DNA from: Fluviibacter sp964604465
GTDB lineage: Bacteria; Pseudomonadota; Gammaproteobacteria; Burkholderiales; Rhodocyclaceae
Assembly: GCA_964604465.1 (NCBI GenBank)
Contig: CAZRYZ010000030.1
Span: forward strand, 1 to 15,355
Direction of reading: 5' to 3'
DNA length: 15,355 nucleotides
Each line of letters starts with the position of its first letter. Position 1 is the stretch's first letter. Made by a program: the position numbers and the translations under genes. Below the pieces are notes generated by a model. That model had not been told where the DNA came from. It made no database searches and was given only the letters and a program-made list of their open reading frames with translations. Shown here one piece after another: positions 7,301-14,014 of the stretch.

Positions 7301-7328
7301 TTCTTGAAAACTGTAACAAATTCAAGAA
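7301..7328. promoter_or_regulatory. Inverted-repeat candidate operator upstream of umuD
   Basis: TTCTTGAA (7301-7308) and TTCAAGAA (7321-7328) are perfect inverted repeats around a 12-nt spacer that contains TGTAAC (7312-7317). The site lies within the only ~50 bp available for a promoter, between the actP terminator and the umuD ATG. A classic LexA box (CTGT-N8-ACAG) is not present; only the left half CTGT is seen at 7311-7314. The layout TTGAA...TGTAAC...TTCAA closely resembles, as I recall it, the motif reported upstream of error-prone polymerase genes in Acinetobacter, where a long UmuD is the repressor. A LexA-like repressor or this UmuD itself is the likely ligand. Confidence 0.55.
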
Positions 7329-7335
7329 GCCTTTC

Positions 7336-7935
7336 ATGACCACGGCAAAATCACCCCCTACCCACGGCGGCAAGCGCGCTGGCGCCGGCCGTAAGACCCG
7401 GTTCGGTGAACCGACGGCGCTGATCCGGGTGCCTGAGAGCGCTCGTCCGGTGGTGGTGGATTTTCTGGAGGCATTAGCCAGCAAGCGGCAGACGACGCCC
7501 CGGTGGCCGGCGCACCTGGTGCCGTTGACGCAGCCCGCCAAGCCTGCGGCATTCAAGGTGCCACTTTTTGCCCATACCGTCCGCGCCGGTTTCCCCAGCC
7601 CGGCCGACGACTATGTGGCCGATACCCTGGATCTGAACGAACACCTGATGCCGCGCAAGGAGGCGAGCTTTCTGCTCCGGGCCAAGGGCGACAGCATGCT
7701 CGGTGCGGGCATTCACGATGGGGACATTCTGATTGTGGATCGCTCGCTGACGCCAGCTAACGGCAGAATCGTCATCGCGGCACTCGATGGGCAGTTCACG
7801 GTGAAACGTCTGGAAAAGAAACGCGGCAAGATCCGGCTATTGCCGGCCAACCCGGAGTTTGAACCCATCGAGATCGGCGATGAACAGGAGCTGCAGATCT
7901 GGGGTGTGGTGACCAATGTCATCCACGGCCTATAG
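7336..7935 (+). CDS. umuD: UmuD, long form: autocleaving S24 subunit of DNA polymerase V
   Basis: UmuD self-cleaves when RecA filaments form, and the product UmuD' joins UmuC in the mutagenic polymerase V. The C-terminal half (about 72-199) matches UmuD closely: cleavage bond Ala84-Gly85 in VRAGFPSPADDYV, catalytic Ser120 in AKGDSMLGAGI, and Lys157 in DGQFTVKRLE. The surrounding DGDILIVDRSLTP and IWGVVTNVIH are also conserved. The protein has 199 residues against 139 in E. coli. The extra N-terminus (about 1-70) is basic, contains GGKRAGAGRKTRFGEPTALIRVPES, and has no LexA-type helix-turn-helix. The GG-R-GAGRK-type motif recurs in long UmuD proteins and may bind DNA, as in the Acinetobacter repressor UmuDAb. 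Start ATG 7336 has only a weak AAGAAG upstream. umuC follows 39 bp later. An inverted repeat lies directly upstream. Confidence 0.93.
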   Translation: MTTAKSPPTHGGKRAGAGRKTRFGEPTALIRVPESARPVVVDFLEALASKRQTTPRWPAHLVPLTQPAKPAAFKVPLFAHTVRAGFPSPADDYVADTLDLNEHLMPRKEASFLLRAKGDSMLGAGIHDGDILIVDRSLTPANGRIVIAALDGQFTVKRLEKKRGKIRLLPANPEFEPIEIGDEQELQIWGVVTNVIHGL

Positions 7936-7974
7936 GGCAATTGGGCCATAGGACTGTAGCGCTGTAGGCATGCC

Positions 7975-9261
7975 ATGACCTCGATTGCTCTCATTGATGG
8001 CAACAACTTCTACGTCTCCTGCGAGCGGGTCTTTCAGCCAGAGCTGGAGGGCAAGCCGGTCGTGGTGCTCTCCAATAACGATGGCTGTGTAGTTGCCCGT
8101 AGCCAGGAGGTACGGGCACTCGGTGTGCCGATGGGTGCACCCTGGTTCAAGTTGCGCGACCTGGCCCGGCAACACGGCATCATTGCCCGCAGTAGCAACT
8201 ACACCCTGTACGCCGACATGAGCCAGCGTATGCACACGGTGATCGGCCAGTTTTCTCCCGAACAGGAGATCTATTCGATTGATGAAACCTTTCTCGACCT
8301 CAGTGGTTTTCGCTGCAATCTGATCGACTACGGCCTGCAGATCCGTCAACGGGTAGGGCAGTGGATCGGGATCCCGGTCTGCGTGGGTATCGGCAGCAGC
8401 AAGACCCTGGCCAAACTGGCCAACTATAGCGCCAAGAAGCTGCTCCTACCCGACATGGGCAAGGGCGTGGTGGATTTCAACCAGTTTTCTGCGCGCGACA
8501 TCGACCAGCTCTTTGCCCGCATTGATGTGGGCGAAGTCTGGGGCGTGGGGCGAAAAACACGGGAGCGCCTGTACACGCAAGGTATCCGTACCGTTAAAGA
8601 TCTGCGGGATAGCCCACAGGGTCGCATCCGGCAGCAATTCAATGTGGTGCTGGGGCGAACCGTGGCCGAACTCAATGGCGAGTGTTGCCTGACTCTCGAG
8701 GACGTGGCCCCACCTAAACAGCAGATTATTTCGTCCCGCTCCTTCGGGCACCCGGTCTATCTGCAGGAAGAGCTGAAGGAAGCGGTGGTCAGTTACACCA
8801 GCCGCGCCTCGGAAAAGCTCCGCAAACAGACCCATGTTGCCGGTGCCATCCAGGTCTTTCTACAGACCAACCCCTTTAAACCGGATGAACCGCAGTACCA
8901 CAATGCCGTCACGGTGAAGCTGGTGAAACCCTCCGATAATAGCTTTTACCTGGCCGAGGCGGCGCTCTATGGTTTGAAGCGTATCTATAAACCGGGTTAC
9001 GCCTACAAGAAGGCCGGCGTCATGCTCATGGCGCTTTGTCCGGCCAGCCAGGTACCGCGCGATCTCTTCAGCGGTTTTGATGAGCCGGTCACGGCACGCG
9101 CCAGGACCCTGATGGCCACCCTGGACGAAATCAACGCCCGTATGGGGCGGGGTACGATCCGCTCGGCCGGCGAGGGGATTGCCAAGCCCTGGGCGATGCG
9201 CTCGGATAACAAAAGCCCGGCCTTCACCACCGACTGGACGCAACTGGCCGCTGCGCTGTAA
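7975..9261 (+). CDS. umuC: UmuC, Y-family error-prone DNA polymerase V catalytic subunit
   Basis: The 428-residue protein matches the length of E. coli UmuC (422). The palm domain shows the first catalytic Asp8 in ALIDGNNFYVSCE, with Tyr13 at the steric-gate position, and the second catalytic pair Asp103-Glu104 in IYSIDETFLDLSGF. Other matches are PVVVLSNNDGCVVARS, SSNYTLYADMS, GSSKTLAKLANYSAKK, WGVGRKTRERL (helix-hairpin-helix) and the little-finger block FNVVLGRTVAEL followed by SRSFG. Near the C-terminus QVPRDLF stands where E. coli UmuC has the beta-clamp-binding QLNLF, so clamp contact is likely. It ends with GRGTIRSAGEGIAKPW, also conserved. It acts with two UmuD' to copy damaged DNA during the SOS response. 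No strong ribosome-binding site precedes ATG 7975, which suggests coupling to umuD. Confidence 0.95.
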   Translation: MTSIALIDGNNFYVSCERVFQPELEGKPVVVLSNNDGCVVARSQEVRALGVPMGAPWFKLRDLARQHGIIARSSNYTLYADMSQRMHTVIGQFSPEQEIYSIDETFLDLSGFRCNLIDYGLQIRQRVGQWIGIPVCVGIGSSKTLAKLANYSAKKLLLPDMGKGVVDFNQFSARDIDQLFARIDVGEVWGVGRKTRERLYTQGIRTVKDLRDSPQGRIRQQFNVVLGRTVAELNGECCLTLEDVAPPKQQIISSRSFGHPVYLQEELKEAVVSYTSRASEKLRKQTHVAGAIQVFLQTNPFKPDEPQYHNAVTVKLVKPSDNSFYLAEAALYGLKRIYKPGYAYKKAGVMLMALCPASQVPRDLFSGFDEPVTARARTLMATLDEINARMGRGTIRSAGEGIAKPWAMRSDNKSPAFTTDWTQLAAAL

Positions 9262-9292
9262 TCGAAAAAAATCATGTCGCGAACCGATCAGA

Positions 9293-9321
9293 AGAGCGCC
9301 GGACTGTTAATCCGTAGGTCC
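9293..9321 (+). repeat. 29-nt inverted copy of the tRNA-Asn anticodon region
   Basis: The stretch from AGAGCGCC to GTAGGTCC is identical to the part of the nearby tRNA-Asn that runs from the 3' side of the D arm through the anticodon loop (CTGTTAA) into the variable loop. It lies on the opposite strand to the tRNA gene. Its reverse complement is at 9421-9449, 99 bp away. Homology stops sharply on both sides, so this is a fragment, not a second tRNA gene. It sits 31 bp after the umuC stop. Confidence 0.93.
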
Positions 9322-9353
9322 TTAAAAATCAATTCATCGATCCTGAAACGAGA

Positions 9354-9385
9354 AAGGGGTCACATTCTCGCGAATGCAACCCCTT
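9354..9385. terminator. Terminator-like hairpin between umuC and tRNA-Asn
   Basis: An outer stem AAGGGGT/ACCCCTT (9354-9360 with 9379-9385) and an inner stem CATTC/GAATG (9363-9367 with 9372-9376) are joined by a symmetric 2x2 internal loop and capped by four bases (GCGA, a GNRA loop, when read on the minus strand). It lies 8 bp beyond the 3' end of tRNA-Asn and in the 3' region of umuC. The plus-strand side is followed by GTATCTTTT; the minus-strand U-tract is poor (TTTCTCGTTT). It may serve both converging units. Confidence 0.65.
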
Positions 9386-9393
9386 GTATCTTT

Positions 9394-9469
9394 TGGCTCC
9401 TCGACCTGGGCTCGAACCAGGGACCTACGGATTAACAGTCCGGCGCTCTACCGACTGAGCTATCGAGGA
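9394..9469 (-). tRNA. tRNA-Asn, anticodon GUU
   Basis: Read on the minus strand, 76 nt fold as a standard cloverleaf. The 7-bp acceptor stem is TCCTCGA/TCGAGGA with a G discriminator. The D arm contains AGCTCAGTCGGTAGAGC, the anticodon loop is CTGTTAA (anticodon GTT), and the T arm has GGTTCGAGCC. CCA is encoded at 9394-9396. The first pair of the anticodon stem (C27-U43) is a mismatch, where E. coli tRNA-Asn has a G-U wobble. The gene stands alone and converges on umuC. Confidence 0.97.
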
Positions 9470-9481
9470 ACAGCGGGGCGA

Positions 9482-9510
9482 ATTATAGGGGAGAACCATC
9501 ATAATTGCAA
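9482..9510 (-). promoter_or_regulatory. Sigma-70 promoter of tRNA-Asn
   Basis: On the minus strand TTGCAA (9510-9505) and a perfect TATAAT (9487-9482) are separated by exactly 17 nt. The -10 ends 12 nt before the tRNA 5' end, and the GC-rich stretch after it (TCGCCCC) looks like the discriminator of stringently controlled stable-RNA promoters. Confidence 0.88.
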
Positions 9511-9571
9511 GGCATGCCGCCATAGGCCTTTATAGCTAGAGCGCGGACTCAGGAACCGATAGAATGACGAA

Positions 9572-10879
9572 ATGTCTTTTCTGAAAAATCAACGTATGCG
9601 GCTGCGCCATCATTTTAGTCATTGGCAGGCTCGCGCCACTCAGGCGCAGGCTCGTGTGCTGCATCACGTCAAGACCACCGACTGGCAGGCCGCAGCAAAA
9701 AATCTGCCCGGACAAATCCGCGGTCAGTACCATGCCTTCAGGGCGCGTAGCCGGCGGGATCAGGCGCGGATCATCGCCATCGTCCTGGCCGTGATTCTGG
9801 GCTTTTACGGGGTTCGCTGGCTGCTCGGAAGCGACAATAGCCCCTTGGCTAAGGGGCGGCCACCGATTCCGGTTGCGGTGATGCCAGTGACCGAAGGCGT
9901 GTTTCCGGTGGTGGTCGATGGTCTGGGCACGGTGACATCGCGGCGCACTGTGACGATTCGCACGCAGGTGGATGGGCGGCTGGATCAGGTGCTGTTCCAG
10001 GAAGGCCAGATCGTGAAAGAGGGCGATGTGCTGGCGGTCGTGGATCCGCGCCCGTATGAGGCCAAGGTGATGGAGGCGCAGGGGAAGCTGGAGCAGGACA
10101 AAGCCATGCTGCGCGATGCCCGTTTGATCCTCAAACGTTATCAGCAACTTTTCAAGCAGGATTCGATTGCCCGCCAGGATCTGGATACCCAGGCTGCCAA
10201 GGTGGTGCAGTTCGAAGGCCTGCTGGAAACCGACCAGGGCGTGCTGGATAACGCCAAGCTCCAGCTCTCGTTCACCAAGATTGTGGCGCCATTCGATGGC
10301 CGTCTGGGCTTACGCCTGGTGGATGCCGGCAATATTGTGAAGGCCGGCGAGGCCAGCGGCATCGTGACCATTACGCAGATCCGACCGATTGATGTGCTGT
10401 TTACGATTCCGGCCGATAAGTTACCACCGGTGCTGGCGCGCTTTAATGAAGGCAAGGACATGGCCGTACGCGCCTATGACCGCAGCTTCAAGACCGTGCT
10501 GGCCACGGGCGTGCTCAAGTCGATCGACAACCAGATTGATCCCTCGACTGGCATGATCAAGCTGAAGGCTGAGTTCAGCAACGAAGATAACAGCCTGTAC
10601 CCGAACCAGTTCGTTAATGCCCAGCTGCAGATCGAGGATCGTGAGAATGTGATTCTGGTGCCGGCCAACGCGATTCTGCGTGGGGCCGAAGGCACGTACG
10701 TCTATACGGTGGATGCCGAGAAGAAGGTGGCCGCCCGAAACGTGAAGCTGGGGGGAACGAATGCCCAAGTCGCCGAGGTGGTTGAGGGCTTGACCGTGGG
10801 TGAGTCGGTAGTGACCGATGGGTTTGACAAGCTGCGTCCCGGTGCCAAGGTGCTGATTCCCAAAGCCGCTGGCCAGTAA
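9572..10879 (+). CDS. mdtA: RND efflux membrane fusion (periplasmic adaptor) protein, MdtA-like
   Basis: The 435-residue adaptor links the inner-membrane RND pumps to an outer-membrane channel. After a hydrophobic anchor (about 67-84, RIIAIVLAVILGFYGVRWLL) comes the adaptor core: barrel-sandwich half GLGTVTSRRTVTIRTQVDGRLDQVLFQEGQIVKEGD, coiled-coil hairpin (about 155-230, with YQQLFKQDSIARQDLDTQ), second lipoyl half FTKIVAPFDGRLGLRLVDAGNIV, beta-barrel, then GTIK-like TGMIKLKAEF and LYPNQFVNAQL. These match E. coli MdtA (415 residues) block by block. Unusual is the ~66-residue basic N-terminus before the anchor, rich in His, Arg and Gln, predicted cytoplasmic. Start ATG 9572 has no Shine-Dalgarno of its own; the AGGAA at 9551-9555 is better placed for an out-of-frame ATG at 9564. 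mdtB follows 12 bp after the stop. Confidence 0.93.
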   Translation: MSFLKNQRMRLRHHFSHWQARATQAQARVLHHVKTTDWQAAAKNLPGQIRGQYHAFRARSRRDQARIIAIVLAVILGFYGVRWLLGSDNSPLAKGRPPIPVAVMPVTEGVFPVVVDGLGTVTSRRTVTIRTQVDGRLDQVLFQEGQIVKEGDVLAVVDPRPYEAKVMEAQGKLEQDKAMLRDARLILKRYQQLFKQDSIARQDLDTQAAKVVQFEGLLETDQGVLDNAKLQLSFTKIVAPFDGRLGLRLVDAGNIVKAGEASGIVTITQIRPIDVLFTIPADKLPPVLARFNEGKDMAVRAYDRSFKTVLATGVLKSIDNQIDPSTGMIKLKAEFSNEDNSLYPNQFVNAQLQIEDRENVILVPANAILRGAEGTYVYTVDAEKKVAARNVKLGGTNAQVAEVVEGLTVGESVVTDGFDKLRPGAKVLIPKAAGQ

Positions 10880-10891
10880 GCCCGGGGAACC

Positions 10892-13800
10892 ATGAACCCC
10901 TCGCGTCTGTTTACGCTGCGTCCGGTCGCCACCTCGTTACTGATGGTGGCGATTCTTCTGGTAGGCCTGCTGGCCTACCGGTTGCTACCGGTTTCGGCAT
11001 TGCCCGAGGTGGATTACCCGACCATTCAGGTCACAACGTTCTATCCCGGGGCCAGCCCTGATGTGATGACCGGTAGCGTCACTGCGCCGCTGGAGCGTCA
11101 GTTCGGGCAGATGCCCGGGTTGACCCAGATGACCTCGACCAGTTCAGGCGGCGCTTCGGTGATCGTGCTCCGCTTCAACCTGGATCTGGAGCTGGATGTC
11201 GCCGAACAGCAGGTGCAGGCCGCTATTAACAGTGCCATGAGCCTGTTGCCCAAGGACCTGCCGGCCCCCCCGATTTACAGCAAGGTGAACCCGGCCGATG
11301 CCCCGATTATGACGCTGGCCGTGGTGTCACCGACCATGCAGGTCACCCAGTTGCATGACCTGGTGGAGACACGTCTGGCCCAGAAGATCTCCCAGGTGAG
11401 CGGGGTGGGGCTGGTTTCAATGAGTGGTGGGCGGCGCCCGGCCGTGCGCATCCAGGTCAACCCGACCGTGATTGCCGGCATGAACCTGAGCCTTGCAGAT
11501 GTCCAGACGGCGGTGTCCAACGCCAACGTCAATGACCCGAAAGGGAACTTCGACGGCAAGCTCCGCTCGTTTACCATTGACGCTAACGACCAGCTGAAGT
11601 CGGCTGACGAATACCGCAATATGATTGTGGCCTGGCGCAACGGCGCCCCCATCCGACTGGGTCAGATCGCCGAGGTCAGCGAAGGGCAGGAGAACGCCTA
11701 CCTGGCAGCCTGGGTCAATGAGCAACCCGCCGTTATCGTCAATATCCAGCGCCAGCCGGGCGCCAACGTGATCGAGGTCGTTGACCGGATCCGAAAGCTG
11801 CTTCCCCAATTGCAGAATAGTCTGCCTGCGGCAGCCCGGGTTGATGTGCTGACAGATCGTACGACGACCATCCGGGCTTCGGTCACGGATGTGCAGCACG
11901 AGCTCTTCATGGCCGTGGCGTTGGTGGTGATGGTGATTTACCTGTTCCTGCGTAACGTCCCGGCTACCATCATCCCTTCGGTGGCTGTGCCGCTTTCGCT
12001 GATTGGCACCTTTGCCGTGATGTATCTGGCCGGCTTCTCGATCAATAACCTGAGCCTGATGGCCTTGACGATTGCCACGGGCTTTGTGGTAGATGACGCG
12101 ATCGTGATGATCGAAAACATCGCGCGCCATATCGAAAACGGCGCTTCGGCCATGAAGGCCGCGCTGGAAGGTGCCCGCGAGATCGGCTTTACGATTATCT
12201 CGCTGACCTTCTCGCTGATCGCCGTTCTGATCCCTCTCTTATTCATGGGGGATGTGGTGGGCCGACTCTTCCGCGAGTTTGCGATTACGCTCTCGGTGGC
12301 GATTCTCATCTCGGCCTTTGTCTCTCTAACGCTAACGCCGATGATGTGCGCCCGTCTGTTGCGCCCGGAGGACCACAATCGTCGACAGGGTGCGTTCATG
12401 CGCTGGATCGAGACCTCCTTCGATCGGTTGATCGCCCGTTACGATGTAGCGCTCCAGTGGGTGCTCGAACGTCAACGATTAACCCTGCAAGTGGCACTCG
12501 GCACACTGGTGCTGACGGTATTGCTCTATGTGGTGATTCCCAAAGGCTTCTTCCCGATAGAAGACACGGGCGTGATCCAGGGCATTACCGAAGCGGACCA
12601 ATCGGTCTCCTTCGAGGCTATGGCCGAACGGCAACAGGCCGTGGCACGTGCGGTACTCCAGGATCCGGACGTTGCCAGCCTGTCTTCCTTTATCGGGGTC
12701 GATGGCATCAACCCGACCCTGAATACCGGACGCATCCAGATCAACCTCAAACCTCTGGAAGACCGGTCGAACCGGGTAGAAGCGGTCATACGCCATATCC
12801 AGGAGCGGGTTGCCGACATTCCCGGTATTCATCTCTATATGCAGCCGATCCAGGATCTCACGATCGAAGACCGGGTGAGCAAGACACGCTTCCAGTTCTC
12901 GATCGAGGGGCCAGATGAGGTCGAACTGGTGCGAGTGACGAATTCGCTGGTCGATCAGCTCCGCAAATCCCGCAAGCTGTCGGACGTGGCATCCGATCTC
13001 CAGAACAGCGGTTTACAGGCTTATATCGAGATTGATCGTGATACGGCAGGGCGTCTGGGCGTGACCATCGATGCCATTGATAATGCCCTGTACAGTGCCT
13101 ACGGTCAGCGTCTGATCTCGACCATTTACACCCAGACGAACCAGTACCGCGTGGTGCTGGATGTGGCACCGGAATTCAGTCTGACCCCGCAATCGCTGGC
13201 GCAGCTTTATGTGCCATCGCTCAGTGGCAAACAGGTCCCGATGTCGGTGCTGGCACGCGTTGTCGAATCAACGACCTTCCTGGCCATCAATCACCTGAAC
13301 CAGTTCCCGTCCGCAACCATTTCCTTCAATCTGGCCTCTGGCGTCTCATTGGGAGATGCGGTCGATGTCGTTCGCGACACCCAGGCTTCAATGGAGATTC
13401 CCGCCAGCATCCGGACGCATTTCCAGGGGGCGGCGCAGGCCTTCGAGTCATCACTGACCAATACGGTCCTGCTGATCATTGCCGCCATCGTCACGATGTA
13501 CATTGTGCTCGGTGTGCTTTACGAGAGCTTCATCCACCCGGTCACGATTCTGTCGACCTTGCCCTCAGCGGGGGTGGGCGCACTGCTGGCTTTGCTGATC
13601 AGTGGTAATGACCTGGGCATCATTGGCATTATCGGCATCATTCTGCTCATTGGTATCGTCAAGAAGAACGCGATCATGATGATCGACTTCGCGCTCGATG
13701 CCGAGCGCACTCAGGGCAAGTCACCCCGCGAAGCGATTTACCAGGCCTGCCTGTTGCGTTTCCGGCCAATTCTGATGACCACCATGGCGGCGCTTCTGGG

Positions 13801-14014
13801 CGCCTTGCCGCTGATGCTGGGCAGCGGGGTCGGTAGTGAGCTGCGCCAGCCGCTTGGGGTGGCCATGGTAGGTGGTCTGATGGTGAGCCAGGTGCTGACG
13901 CTCTTCACCACGCCGGTGATCTATCTGTATTTTGATCGGCTGGCAGCGCGCCTGAAGGCACGTACGGGCTGGAATCTCAACGCGGCACCGGATCGGGGCG
14001 GGTTCGACTCGTGA
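10892..14014 (+). CDS. mdtB: RND multidrug efflux pump subunit MdtB
   Basis: This proton-driven inner-membrane pump has 1040 residues, the same length as E. coli MdtB, and matches it from PSRLFTLRPVATSLLMVAILL through PVSALPEVDYPTIQV and YPGASPDVMTGSVTAPLERQFGQM. It has the RND layout: helix 1, a large periplasmic porter domain, helices 2-6, a second porter domain, helices 7-12. Proton-relay residues are present: Asp401-Asp402 in GFVVDDAIVMIENI (TM4) and Lys924-Lys925 in GIVKKNAIMMIDFA (TM10). In MdtABC the pump is thought to be a B2C heterotrimer with MdtC. The ATG at 10892 has a good GGGGAA ribosome-binding site. The last codons overlap the mdtC start (GTGA at 14011-14014), so B and C are translationally coupled. 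Confidence 0.96.
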   Translation: MNPSRLFTLRPVATSLLMVAILLVGLLAYRLLPVSALPEVDYPTIQVTTFYPGASPDVMTGSVTAPLERQFGQMPGLTQMTSTSSGGASVIVLRFNLDLELDVAEQQVQAAINSAMSLLPKDLPAPPIYSKVNPADAPIMTLAVVSPTMQVTQLHDLVETRLAQKISQVSGVGLVSMSGGRRPAVRIQVNPTVIAGMNLSLADVQTAVSNANVNDPKGNFDGKLRSFTIDANDQLKSADEYRNMIVAWRNGAPIRLGQIAEVSEGQENAYLAAWVNEQPAVIVNIQRQPGANVIEVVDRIRKLLPQLQNSLPAAARVDVLTDRTTTIRASVTDVQHELFMAVALVVMVIYLFLRNVPATIIPSVAVPLSLIGTFAVMYLAGFSINNLSLMALTIATGFVVDDAIVMIENIARHIENGASAMKAALEGAREIGFTIISLTFSLIAVLIPLLFMGDVVGRLFREFAITLSVAILISAFVSLTLTPMMCARLLRPEDHNRRQGAFMRWIETSFDRLIARYDVALQWVLERQRLTLQVALGTLVLTVLLYVVIPKGFFPIEDTGVIQGITEADQSVSFEAMAERQQAVARAVLQDPDVASLSSFIGVDGINPTLNTGRIQINLKPLEDRSNRVEAVIRHIQERVADIPGIHLYMQPIQDLTIEDRVSKTRFQFSIEGPDEVELVRVTNSLVDQLRKSRKLSDVASDLQNSGLQAYIEIDRDTAGRLGVTIDAIDNALYSAYGQRLISTIYTQTNQYRVVLDVAPEFSLTPQSLAQLYVPSLSGKQVPMSVLARVVESTTFLAINHLNQFPSATISFNLASGVSLGDAVDVVRDTQASMEIPASIRTHFQGAAQAFESSLTNTVLLIIAAIVTMYIVLGVLYESFIHPVTILSTLPSAGVGALLALLISGNDLGIIGIIGIILLIGIVKKNAIMMIDFALDAERTQGKSPREAIYQACLLRFRPILMTTMAALLGALPLMLGSGVGSELRQPLGVAMVGGLMVSQVLTLFTTPVIYLYFDRLAARLKARTGWNLNAAPDRGGFDS

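Noticed and set aside
7301..7328. A standard LexA box for umuDC.
   Set aside because: Only CTGT at 7311-7314 is present; the matching ACAG (or CAG at the CTG-N10-CAG distance) is missing, while a different, longer palindrome is perfect.
7927..7974. Near-repeats (GGCCTATAGG/GGCCATAGG and CTGTAG twice) between umuD and umuC.
   Set aside because: Short, imperfect and partly inside the umuD end; no support for a site.
9293..9449. The inverted tRNA-Asn repeats as an active DNA inversion switch.
   Set aside because: Inversion would separate the two halves of the tRNA gene, and no recombinase is encoded in the window; a scar or RNA-level effect is more likely.
11417..12130. A 237-codon minus-strand frame inside mdtB.
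   Set aside because: Off-frame shadow of a highly conserved RND pump gene; His/Asp/Arg-rich composition without domain features.
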